From assembly GCF_036053395.1 (NCBI RefSeq), contig NZ_CP107942.1, positions 10,778,001-10,842,000 of the forward strand: a stretch of 64,000 nt of DNA, read 5' to 3'. This document shows, piece by piece, positions 7,552 through 14,853 of this stretch. Both the position numbers and the translations under genes were made by a program. The notes under the pieces are model-generated. The model ran no database searches. It was not told the DNA's origin and was given only the letters and a program-made list of their open reading frames with translations. The stretch's first letter is position 1; every line of letters starts with the position of its first letter. This DNA comes from Actinoplanes sp. NBC_00393. GTDB lineage: Bacteria > Actinomycetota > Actinomycetes > Mycobacteriales > Micromonosporaceae.

Positions 7552-7923
7552 CTAGGCGCCCAGTTCGGCCTCGATCTCCTCGGGAGCGCGCATCCGCCAG
7601 GCGTCGGTGATCAGCTCGCGCAGGCGGTCCACCGACACCGCGGGCAGCCGGAGCATGACCAGTGGCAGCCCGTCGTAACCGGGCGTGGTGAAGAACAGAT
7701 CCGGCTCGCCGAGCAGGAGCGCCTGCTTCTCCGCCTCGTCGCCGACGAACAGCACGGCCACGTCGGTGCGGATCACCCGCGGCTTCCCGGGGAGGCGCTC
7801 TGGATACGACCAGACGAACCCCTTGTTCGCCACCCGGAAGTCGAAGCCGTCGCTGTCGATCTCCACGACGTGCGGCAGCGTCAGTGCCAGCCGGCGTACG
7901 TCTTCCGCGTCAGCCATGGGCAC
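7552..7923 (-). CDS. MmcQ/YjbR-family (CyaY-like fold) protein
   Basis: About 123 residues (121 if the ATG at 7917 is used). The pattern of a first helix (DVRRLALTLPHVVE), then F.FRVANKGFVWSYPER, a beta strand with VLFVGDEAEKQALLLGEPDLFFTTPGYDGLPLVMLRL and a final helix RELITDAWRMRAPE fits the MmcQ/YjbR DNA-binding-protein-like family. Members are small and widespread, and their molecular function is poorly known. No operon partner: the flanking genes are separated by 150 or more bases. Confidence 0.8.
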   Translation of the reverse strand: MPMADAEDVRRLALTLPHVVEIDSDGFDFRVANKGFVWSYPERLPGKPRVIRTDVAVLFVGDEAEKQALLLGEPDLFFTTPGYDGLPLVMLRLPAVSVDRLRELITDAWRMRAPEEIEAELGA

Positions 7924-8082
7924 AGGTTACGGCTCGCTGTCCGGCTGGCGGGATCCCGCCTTGCCGTCCGGCGTCCGAGCCACTAATCTCCGATCCAATA
8001 AATAGGAAATACAGGTTAGGCATAGCAGGTCGGCAATGCGGCCGACGGACCGAAGCCCACACCCAGCTCTGGCGGTACAGAC

Positions 8083-9030
8083 ATGCAGAAACTCCTCCTT
8101 CTTGCCCTCGTCGGTCTCGGAGCCCAGCTTGTCGACGGCAGCCTGGGCATGGCTTACGGCGTGACCTCAACGACCCTGCTGCTCGCGATCGGCACCAACC
8201 CGGCGGCTGCCTCGGCCACCGTTCACCTCGCCGAGATCGGCACCACGCTGGTGTCCGGCCTCTCGCACTGGCGCTTCGGCAACGTCGACTGGAAGGTCGT
8301 CCTGAAGATCGGCGTCCCGGGCGCCGTCGGGGCCTTCGCCGGCGCGACGTTCCTGTCGAACATCTCGACCGAGACCGCCGCCCCGCTGATGGCGATCATC
8401 CTGCTCACCCTGGGTCTGTACGTCTTCCTGCGCTTCACCTTCCAGGGCCTGCCCAAGGGCCAGCTCGGCAAGCCGCTGCGCAAGCGTTTCCTCGCCCCGC
8501 TCGGTGTGGTGGCCGGCTTCGTCGACTCCACCGGTGGCGGCGGCTGGGGGCCGGTCGGCACCCCGGCGATCCTGGCCAGCGGCCGCCTCGAGCCCCGCAA
8601 GACGATCGGCTCGATCGACACCAGCGAGTTCCTGGTCGCCGTCGCCGCCAGCCTCGGTTTCATCATCGGCATCGGTTCGGAGAACATCGACTTCGGCTGG
8701 GTTGCCGCCCTGCTGATCGGTGGTGTGATCGCGGCGCCGATCGCGGCGTGGCTGGTCCGGCACATCCCGCCGCGGGTGCTCGGCGCCGCGGTCGGCGGTG
8801 TGATCATCCTGACCAACAGCCGCTCGCTGCTGCGCAGTGACTGGATCGACGCGTCCGACCCGGTCCGCTACTCGATCTACGCCGTGATCTACGTGGCCTG
8901 GGCGGCGGCTCTGGTCTACGCCTTCAGCCAGTACCGCAAGAACCGCGACGAGGAGAAGCAGATCATCGCCGAGGCGGAGGCCGCCGCGGCGGCCGGCGAG
9001 CCCGACGAGAAGGCGCCGACCCCCGCCTGA
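8083..9030 (+). CDS. TauE/SafE-family sulfite/anion exporter
   Basis: An integral membrane protein of 315 residues with two related halves: N-terminal VGLGAQLVDGSLGMAYGVTSTTLLLAIG and, in the second half, VVAGFVDSTGGGGWGPVGTPAILASG, the paired motif of the TauE/SafE (DUF81) superfamily. Hydrophobic segments alternate along the chain to about residue 285, followed by a charged Glu/Ala-rich cytoplasmic tail. Members move sulfite, sulfoacetate or other organic anions across the membrane; the substrate here is unknown. It is monocistronic and ends at a strong terminator hairpin. Confidence 0.85.
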   Translation: MQKLLLLALVGLGAQLVDGSLGMAYGVTSTTLLLAIGTNPAAASATVHLAEIGTTLVSGLSHWRFGNVDWKVVLKIGVPGAVGAFAGATFLSNISTETAAPLMAIILLTLGLYVFLRFTFQGLPKGQLGKPLRKRFLAPLGVVAGFVDSTGGGGWGPVGTPAILASGRLEPRKTIGSIDTSEFLVAVAASLGFIIGIGSENIDFGWVAALLIGGVIAAPIAAWLVRHIPPRVLGAAVGGVIILTNSRSLLRSDWIDASDPVRYSIYAVIYVAWAAALVYAFSQYRKNRDEEKQIIAEAEAAAAAGEPDEKAPTPA

Positions 9031-9038
9031 CGTACGGC

Positions 9039-9072
9039 GAATGCCCCGGGAGCCGAGACTCCCGGGGCATTC
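9039..9072. terminator. Strong hairpin terminator after the TauE/SafE gene
   Basis: A perfect 14-bp inverted repeat (GAATGCCCCGGGAG at 9039-9052 and its complement at 9059-9072) with a 6-base loop begins 9 bases after the exporter stop codon. It also overlaps the end of the minus-strand ribonucleotide reductase relic, so it may once have terminated that gene as well. Confidence 0.8.
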
Positions 9073-9305
9073 TGCTTCCCAGGCGAACTGCACCTCGCAC
9101 TCGACGGCCTCGGCGAGCATGTCGCGGACCTGCTGCTCCATCGCGGCGTCGAACAGGTCCGGCTCCTCGGCGCGGACCTGGTCGACCACGTCGAAGGCGA
9201 ACGCCATGTGCATGCTCTCGTCGCGGAACATCGGCCTGGTCGATGTAGGGCGCCCGGGCGGCAGCCAGGTCGATCAGCGCCCGCTGCGGCAGTTGCGTGT
9301 CACGT
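9073..9305 (-). pseudogene. Relic of ribonucleotide reductase: nrdA C-terminal piece joined to an nrdB piece
   Basis: On the minus strand one frame reads TQLPQRALIDLAAARAPYID, the pattern of the class I RNR large subunit (NrdA) near its C-terminal region. It then shifts at about 9231 into a frame reading MFRDESMHMAFAFDVVDQVR (with RAEEPDLFDAAMEQQV and AEAVECEVQFAWE following), which matches the NrdB small subunit helix carrying the E and H iron ligands (RDESxH). Both genes are otherwise absent: no promoter, no full domains. The junction looks like a deletion that removed the rest of nrdA and the start of nrdB. Non-functional. Confidence 0.7.
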
Positions 9306-10228
9306 CAGAGATCAGGTGTGCCGGGCGGCGCCATGATCCGCAGCGCGTTGGCGTCCAGGGCGATGCGCAGCGGGGTGCTGCCGCACGGCTCGCCGTCCAC
9401 CTCCACGTGCGCCGGCCGGTCGGTCTCCAGCCACAGCTCGCCGACGGCCAGGAAAGGGCGCTCGTGCAGGGTCCGCCGGTGGCCGGTGAGGGCGTTGCGG
9501 GCGGTCTCCCGCAGCAGCTCACGCCGGGTGCCGCCGCCCACCGGGTAGGCGACCAGCAGCCGGTCGTCGGCGTGCGCGTCAGCGGTGATCGGGCGGCCGG
9601 CGTGGAAGCCGCCGTTCGCCACGTACACCTGATGCGTCAGAAAAACCTGCTCCACGCCATCAGCGCGGACGGTCACGCGCAGCGGCCGGTGCCGGGTGAG
9701 CAGACCCAGAGCGGTGATCGGGTACGCCAGACGCCCGATCACCCTTTTCAGCCGGCTCGGTGCGCTGATCATCACTTCGGCGGAGAGGCCGGCGCCGACG
9801 TGGTTGGTGAACGGCATGTCGCCGGCGACCCCCAGGTCCACGTCGATGACGTGGCCGTCGACCAGGGTCGCGATCGCCTCGTCCAGGCTCGGCTGAATCC
9901 CGACGGTACGGGCGAAGTTGTTGGTCGTCCCCAGCGGCAGCAGACCGAGCGCGACGTCACGGTGGGCCAGCATCCGCCCGGCGGTGCTGATCGTGCCGTC
10001 CCCGCCGCCGGCGACCAGCAGGTCCGGGCCCTGGTCCAGGGCCCGTTCCAGTGACTTCTCCAGGTCACGGTCCACCGCGTACGCGCCCAGCAGCTTGAAG
10101 CCGGCGGCCAGCAGGCGGGCGTGCGCGTCCTCGTACAGCTGCCGTCCGCGCCGTGACCGGGCGTTGACCACGAGCACCGCCCGTCGCTCGCGCCGGATGT
10201 CCTTGGTCAGCTGCTGCTTGGTCCGCAC
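9305..10228 (-). CDS. Diacylglycerol kinase-family lipid kinase (YegS/DagK-like)
   Basis: A 307-residue soluble kinase that probably phosphorylates a lipid such as diacylglycerol at the membrane. The diagnostic catalytic core GGGDGTISTAGRML (nucleotide-binding GGDG loop) is followed by LGLLPLGTTNNFART, both characteristic of the DAGK_cat domain; the C-terminal half has the YegS-like beta-sandwich ending VEVDGEPCGSTPLRIAL. Length and domain order are normal for the bacterial YegS/DgkB group. The gene stands alone, with the repeat block 10284-10600 upstream of it. Confidence 0.87.
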   Translation of the reverse strand: MRTKQQLTKDIRRERRAVLVVNARSRRGRQLYEDAHARLLAAGFKLLGAYAVDRDLEKSLERALDQGPDLLVAGGGDGTISTAGRMLAHRDVALGLLPLGTTNNFARTVGIQPSLDEAIATLVDGHVIDVDLGVAGDMPFTNHVGAGLSAEVMISAPSRLKRVIGRLAYPITALGLLTRHRPLRVTVRADGVEQVFLTHQVYVANGGFHAGRPITADAHADDRLLVAYPVGGGTRRELLRETARNALTGHRRTLHERPFLAVGELWLETDRPAHVEVDGEPCGSTPLRIALDANALRIMAPPGTPDL

Positions 10229-10283
10229 CGGGCGACCCTATCGCCCACCTGTTTCCGCCGATCACCACCAACCCACCCGGCTG

Positions 10284-10600
10284 ACCGCAGCTGCTGCTTC
10301 GCAGCGCGGGAAGCAGCTTTGGGTGTCAGCTGGGTGAAGGCGGCTGATCGCTGCTGCTGCTTCGCAGGGCGGGAGGCAGCTTTGGGTGTCAGCTGGGTGA
10401 AGGCGGCTGATCGCTGCTGCTGCTTCGCAGGGCGGGTGGCAGCTTTGGGTGTCAGCTGGGTGAAGGCGGCTGACCGCTGCTGCTGCTTCGCAGGGCGGGT
10501 GGCAGCTTTGGGTGTCAGCTGGGTGAAGGCGGCTGATCGCTGCTGCTGCTTCGCAGGGCGGGAGGCAGCTCTGGGTGTCAGCCCGGCAGTAACCGACTGG
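10284..10600. repeat. 63-bp direct tandem repeats, about five copies
   Basis: The block GGGTGTCAGC recurs at 10321, 10384, 10447, 10510 and 10573, exactly 63 bases apart, with near-identical sequence between copies (for example CTGCTGCTGCTTCGCAGG and GGTGAAGGCGGCTGA). A degenerate half copy precedes the first. Each unit contains the small hairpin CTGC-TTC-GCAG. Because 63 is divisible by 3, the block stays open in several frames on both strands, but the repeated peptides (rich in CCC or QQQ) look like by-products. It fills the intergenic space between the divergent lipid kinase and SARP-like regulator genes. Confidence 0.9.
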
Positions 10601-10633
10601 TCATGCGTGCGGCGCTGTGGCGAGAATGGCGCC

Positions 10634-13618
10634 GTGGGCATCGGGGTGGGTGTGCTGGGGCCGGTCGAGTTGACGTGGGACGGTGTGCCGGTCCCGCTCA
10701 CCGGCGCGCCGCAACGGATCCTGCTCGCCCGGCTGGCCCTGGCGGCCGGCCGCGCGGTCCCGGTGGCCGACCTGATCGACGCGCTCTGGGAGGGCGAGGC
10801 GCCGGACAACGCGGTCGGCAACCTGCACAGCTACGTGTCGCGGCTGCGGCGGCACACCGGCGGCGACACGATCCGCCGTGAGCCCGGCGGCTACCGGCTG
10901 GACCTGCCGGACGGCGCCCTCGACACCGCCCGCGCCGAGCGGCTCGTCCAGCTGGCCCGGCAGCAGCCGTCCGAGCAGGCCGCGGCGACCCTCGCCGAGG
11001 CGCTGGCCGTGTGGCGCGGCGCCCCGCTGGCCGACGTGGCCGACCGCCTGGTGTTCGCCCCCGACGTGGCCCGGCTGACCGAGTGGCGCCGGCACCTGCG
11101 TGAGGAGTGGCTGGACCGGCGCCTCGAGGCCGGGGACGCCGCGGCGGCACTGCCCGAAGTGGAGGCGTTGGCAACGGCCGAGCCGCTGCGTGAGCGCCCG
11201 CAACTGCTGCACATGGGCGCCCTGCACGCGACCGGGCGGACCGCCGAGGCGCTCGGGGTGGCCCGCGCCTTCCGCGCGCGGCTGGCCGAGGAGCACGGCG
11301 TCGACCCGTCACCGGCCCTGACCGATCTGCAGCGGCGCATCCTCACGAACGAGCCGAACGAGCCGAACGAGCCGAACGAGCCGAACGAGCCGAACGAGCC
11401 GAACGAGCCGAACGAGCCGAACGAGCTCGGGCCGAACGAGCTCGGGCCGAACGAGCTCGGGCCGGGCAAGCTCGGGCCGGGCAAGCTCAGGCCGAACGAG
11501 CTCGGGCTGGGCGAGCTCAGGCCGGGCGAGCTCGGGCCGGACAGGCTCGATCTGGGCAGACCGGCGCCGGAGCGGGCGGCCGCCCCGATGCGGCGGCGGG
11601 CCGATCGGTTCTTCGGGCGCCGCGGCGAGCTGGCCGCGGTGCGCGCCGCGCTCACCGCCGGGCGGGTGACCACCCTGGTCGGGCCGGGCGGGGTGGGCAA
11701 GACCCGGCTGATGACCGAGGCGCTGACCGGCGACGAACTGGTGGTGGAGCTGGCCGAACGCTCCGTGCCGGCCGATGTGGCGGCCGCGGTCGCCGGTGCG
11801 CTCGGGTTGCGGGCCGCGCCGCGCGGCGGTGTCGCAGCCTTGGCCGAACGGCTCGGTTCGGCCCCGGCCGTGCTGGTGCTGGACAACTGCGAGCATCTGC
11901 TCGACGCGGTCCGCGACCTGGTGGACGAGCTGTTGGTGCGCTGCCCGGGGGTGCGCGTGCTGGCCACCTCCCGCCAGCGTCTCGACGTGGCTGGCGAGCG
12001 GGTGCTGCGGGTCGGCCCACTGCCGGCGGACGACCGGGTGGCGCTCTTCTGCGATCGCGCCGCGCTGCTGCGCGCCGATTTCTCCGACGATTCGCGTACG
12101 CGTGAGCTGGCCGCCGAGATCTGCGGTCTGGTCGACGGCCTCCCGCTCGCCGTGGAGCTGGCCGCCCGGCGCGAGGCGGTGTTCGGCCTGGTCCACCTGC
12201 GGGACCGGTTGGGCGCCGGGCTGAACGTCCTGGACCCGGCCCGGGGCGGCGACCGGGCCACCGCGGTGTCGGCGACGGTCGAATGGTCGTACCGTCTGCT
12301 CGACCCGGCGGCGCAGCGCCTGCTGGACCGGCTCGCCGTCTGCCGGGGCGGCTTCGGCCTGGACGCGCTGCCCTTCTTCGGCGACGGACCGGAGCCCGGC
12401 GAGGCCGAGCAGTTGCTCGCCGAGCTGGTGGACGCCTCGCTCGTCACCTCCGACCTGCGCGCCGACCCACCGCGATACCGGTTGTTGGAGACCGTCCGGC
12501 ACGTCGGCCTCAGCCACCTCGGGCCGGACGGGGAACGGCAGGCCCGGGACGCGCACGCCCGCTGGATGCTGGGCCACGCCACCGAGCTGGTCGAGCGTGG
12601 CCGCGACCGCGATCCGTGGACCACGCCTGCGCTGCGCCGGGAGCTGGCAAACCTGCAGGAGGCGCTGACCTGGCTGGGCGACAGCGACGACGGTGCCCGG
12701 ATGGCCGCGCTGCTCGGGGTGATCGGGGCCGGTGCCCCCGACCCGGGCCTCACCGAGCAGCTAGCCAGGTTCGCGCCGCAGCGGGTGGAGACCGAGAGCG
12801 AGGTGTACCGGGCGCTGGCCGCCGGCACCGCGGCGCTGCTCTCCAGCCATCAGGCTCAGGCGGAGCGGCTGCTCAGCGCGGCGCTGGCGCGGATGCCGGT
12901 GGGCCACCCGCTGCGCTGGAGCGCACTGGTCAGCCGAATCTCGAACGCGATGTTCGGCGGTCGGGCCGACGACGTGCGCGCCGACGCCGAACGGATCGCC
13001 GAGGAGCCGCAGGCGCCGGTCTGGGCGCGGGCGACCGGCATCTGCTGCGCCGCGCTGATGGACGCCTACGGCGGCGACGCGGAGACGGGCCGGCGCTGGC
13101 TGGAGAAGTACGCGTCCGCGCTGCACACCGAAGGGCTGGACGGCTTCGTCCCGTTCACCCGCGGCGAACTGCTCGCCGCCGAGGACCCGGAGCAGGCCCT
13201 CGACTGGTACGAACGCTCGATCGTGGCCAGCGACCGGGTCAACCAGGTCTACATGGGCAACGTGGCGCGGGTGGCCCGGGCCGCCGTGCTGATCCGGCTG
13301 CGGCGGCGCCCGGACGCCGTGGCCGCCTGCCGCGAGGTGCTCGCCGCGGTCCGGTCGGTCGGCATGACCGCCCAGGTGTGGACGATGCTGCGGCTCACCG
13401 CCGAACTGCTCGCCGACCTCGGTGCGGCGCCGGCCGCCGCGGTGATCGTCCGGGCCGCGGACGCCGACCCGCTCGCGCCGGCCGTGATGGGCCCGGACCG
13501 GGACCGCCAGGCCCGCCTGCGCGCCGCGGCCGGGTCGCCGCACCCGCTGCCACCGGCCGGCGCGGACGCGGCCTCGATCACCGGTTACGCGCTGGCCGCC
13601 CTCGACCGGCACGGCTGA
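10634..13618 (+). CDS. SARP/AfsR-like transcriptional regulator with BTAD, NB-ARC-type ATPase and TPR-like region
   Basis: About 994 residues. N-terminal OmpR-like winged helix (VGVLGPVELTWDG... NAVGNLHSYVSRLRR), then the bacterial transcriptional activator domain (DPSPALTDLQRRIL, to about residue 237), a low-complexity linker (239-300), an NB-ARC/LAL-type ATPase with Walker A GPGGVGKT and Walker B VLVLDNCEHLLD plus the GLPLAVELAA motif, and a helical C-terminal part. Such proteins activate secondary-metabolite or stress genes. I chose the GTG at 10634 because the open frame upstream is only the 63-bp repeats. No biosynthetic cluster lies next to it; the methyltransferase follows 58 bases downstream. 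Confidence 0.88.
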   Translation: MGIGVGVLGPVELTWDGVPVPLTGAPQRILLARLALAAGRAVPVADLIDALWEGEAPDNAVGNLHSYVSRLRRHTGGDTIRREPGGYRLDLPDGALDTARAERLVQLARQQPSEQAAATLAEALAVWRGAPLADVADRLVFAPDVARLTEWRRHLREEWLDRRLEAGDAAAALPEVEALATAEPLRERPQLLHMGALHATGRTAEALGVARAFRARLAEEHGVDPSPALTDLQRRILTNEPNEPNEPNEPNEPNEPNEPNEPNELGPNELGPNELGPGKLGPGKLRPNELGLGELRPGELGPDRLDLGRPAPERAAAPMRRRADRFFGRRGELAAVRAALTAGRVTTLVGPGGVGKTRLMTEALTGDELVVELAERSVPADVAAAVAGALGLRAAPRGGVAALAERLGSAPAVLVLDNCEHLLDAVRDLVDELLVRCPGVRVLATSRQRLDVAGERVLRVGPLPADDRVALFCDRAALLRADFSDDSRTRELAAEICGLVDGLPLAVELAARREAVFGLVHLRDRLGAGLNVLDPARGGDRATAVSATVEWSYRLLDPAAQRLLDRLAVCRGGFGLDALPFFGDGPEPGEAEQLLAELVDASLVTSDLRADPPRYRLLETVRHVGLSHLGPDGERQARDAHARWMLGHATELVERGRDRDPWTTPALRRELANLQEALTWLGDSDDGARMAALLGVIGAGAPDPGLTEQLARFAPQRVETESEVYRALAAGTAALLSSHQAQAERLLSAALARMPVGHPLRWSALVSRISNAMFGGRADDVRADAERIAEEPQAPVWARATGICCAALMDAYGGDAETGRRWLEKYASALHTEGLDGFVPFTRGELLAAEDPEQALDWYERSIVASDRVNQVYMGNVARVARAAVLIRLRRRPDAVAACREVLAAVRSVGMTAQVWTMLRLTAELLADLGAAPAAAVIVRAADADPLAPAVMGPDRDRQARLRAAAGSPHPLPPAGADAASITGYALAALDRHG
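11348..11551 (+). repeat. In-frame microsatellite in the SARP-like gene: 9-bp and 15-bp units
   Basis: Eight perfect copies of GAGCCGAAC (11351-11422) encode (NEP)8, followed by copies of a 15-base unit containing GAGCTCGGGCCG that encode NELGP, GKLGP, GKLRP and related variants. The stretch links the BTAD and ATPase domains, so copy-number change would alter linker length without breaking the frame. Confidence 0.95.
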
Positions 13619-13676
13619 CAGGGCGCGGCAAGGGATCGGCAAGGGCCGGGCAAGGGCGGGCCCGCACGGTAGGGGC

Positions 13677-14759
13677 ATGACACAGACGCAGCAGAACCCG
13701 ACCATCGACGAGGCCCGCGTGGAAGCCTTCGTCGGACAGTTCGTCACCGACATCGCCGGGGCCGCCACCACCGTGATGACCGTTCTCGGCGACCGGCTCG
13801 GCCTGTACCGGGCCATGACCGGCGCCGGACCCGTCACCGCGGACAAGCTCGCCGCACAGACCGGCCTGCACCCGCGCCTGGTCACCGAATGGCTCAAGCA
13901 GCAGGCCGTCTCCGGGTACCTGACGGTCGACGGGGACACCTTCGAACTTCCGCTGGAGCACGCGCTGGCCCTCTCGGTGGTCGACTCGCCGGCCCACATC
14001 GTGGCGGCCGGGGAGATCATCACCGGTCACTTCCTCTCGCTGGACCAGGTCGAGGCCGCGTTCCGCGGCAACGGGGGCCTGCCCTACGAGGAGGTGCCGG
14101 GTTGCACGCATCACGGCATCGAGCGTTACTTCCGTACGGCGTACGTCAACCACCTCGCCCAGACCTGGTTCCCGGCCGTCCCCGGCCTGCTCGGCAAGCT
14201 GGATGCCGGCGCCCGGGTGGCCGACGTCGGCTGCGGCCACGGGTTCGCCACCCTGCTGATCGGCAGCACCTGGCCGGGCACGGCGGTGACCGGTTTCGAC
14301 AACCACGAGCCGTCGATCGCCACGGCCCGGGCCCGCGCGATCGAGGCCGGCAGCCCGGCGAACGTCGCGTTCCATGTGGCCGACTCCGCGGAGATCGCCG
14401 GCCACGGGCAGTTCGACGTGGTCGTCTACTTCGACGCGCTGCACGACCTGGGCGACCCGGCGGCGGCGCTGAAGGCGGCCTACGACGCGCTGGCGCCGGG
14501 TGGCATCGTGGTCGCGGTGGAGCCGTGGTCGGCCGACGACTTCACCACCACGATCGGCCTGCCGATCACCCGGATCGGGTACGCCTCCTCGACCGCCCTC
14601 TGCACCCCCGGCTCGCTGAGCCAGCCCGGCGCCTACGGCCTGGGCACCGCCGGCGGCCCCGCCAAGCGCCTGGAGCTGCTGGCCGGCGCCGGCTTCACGA
14701 ATCCCATCGTGGCGGCCGACACCGGCTTCAACCTGGTCGTCTCTGCGACCAGGCGATAG
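13677..14759 (+). CDS. Class I SAM-dependent methyltransferase with N-terminal helical domain
   Basis: A 360-residue protein. Residues about 20-100 form a winged-helix-like N-terminal domain (LAAQTGLHPRLVTEWLKQQAVSGYL), as in O-methyltransferase-like or Rv-type transcription-coupled methyltransferases. The SAM fold follows: motif I VADVGCGHGFATLLIG, the acidic residue of motif II in TGFDNHEPSIATAR, motif IV FDVVVYFDALHDLGDP, then the APGGIVVAVEPW strand. The substrate is unknown. It follows the SARP-like regulator by 58 bases on the same strand; the ATG has a GGGG stretch unusually close upstream, so the translation signal is poor. Confidence 0.85.
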   Translation: MTQTQQNPTIDEARVEAFVGQFVTDIAGAATTVMTVLGDRLGLYRAMTGAGPVTADKLAAQTGLHPRLVTEWLKQQAVSGYLTVDGDTFELPLEHALALSVVDSPAHIVAAGEIITGHFLSLDQVEAAFRGNGGLPYEEVPGCTHHGIERYFRTAYVNHLAQTWFPAVPGLLGKLDAGARVADVGCGHGFATLLIGSTWPGTAVTGFDNHEPSIATARARAIEAGSPANVAFHVADSAEIAGHGQFDVVVYFDALHDLGDPAAALKAAYDALAPGGIVVAVEPWSADDFTTTIGLPITRIGYASSTALCTPGSLSQPGAYGLGTAGGPAKRLELLAGAGFTNPIVAADTGFNLVVSATRR

Positions 14760-14777
14760 GCCACCTCGACCAGCGGT

Positions 14778-14799
14778 CCGGCCGGTGCCTCCCGGCCGG
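14778..14799. terminator. GC-rich hairpin between convergent genes
   Basis: CCGGCCGG at 14778-14785 is repeated as its complement (itself) at 14792-14799 with a 6-base loop, 19 bases after the methyltransferase stop and before the stop of the convergent VanW gene. No T-tract. A plausible bidirectional terminator, but short. Confidence 0.45.
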
Positions 14800-14853
14800 G
14801 CCGCCTCGCGTAGCCCGAATCGGCCGGCCACTTCGCGCGGTCCGGACGAGACG

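Noticed and set aside
10319..10633. Open frame upstream of the SARP-like regulator that would add 105 residues of CCC-rich repeats
   Set aside because: It consists only of the 63-bp repeats, which stay open because 63 is a multiple of 3. The family start pattern (VGVLGPVEL) begins after the GTG at 10634.
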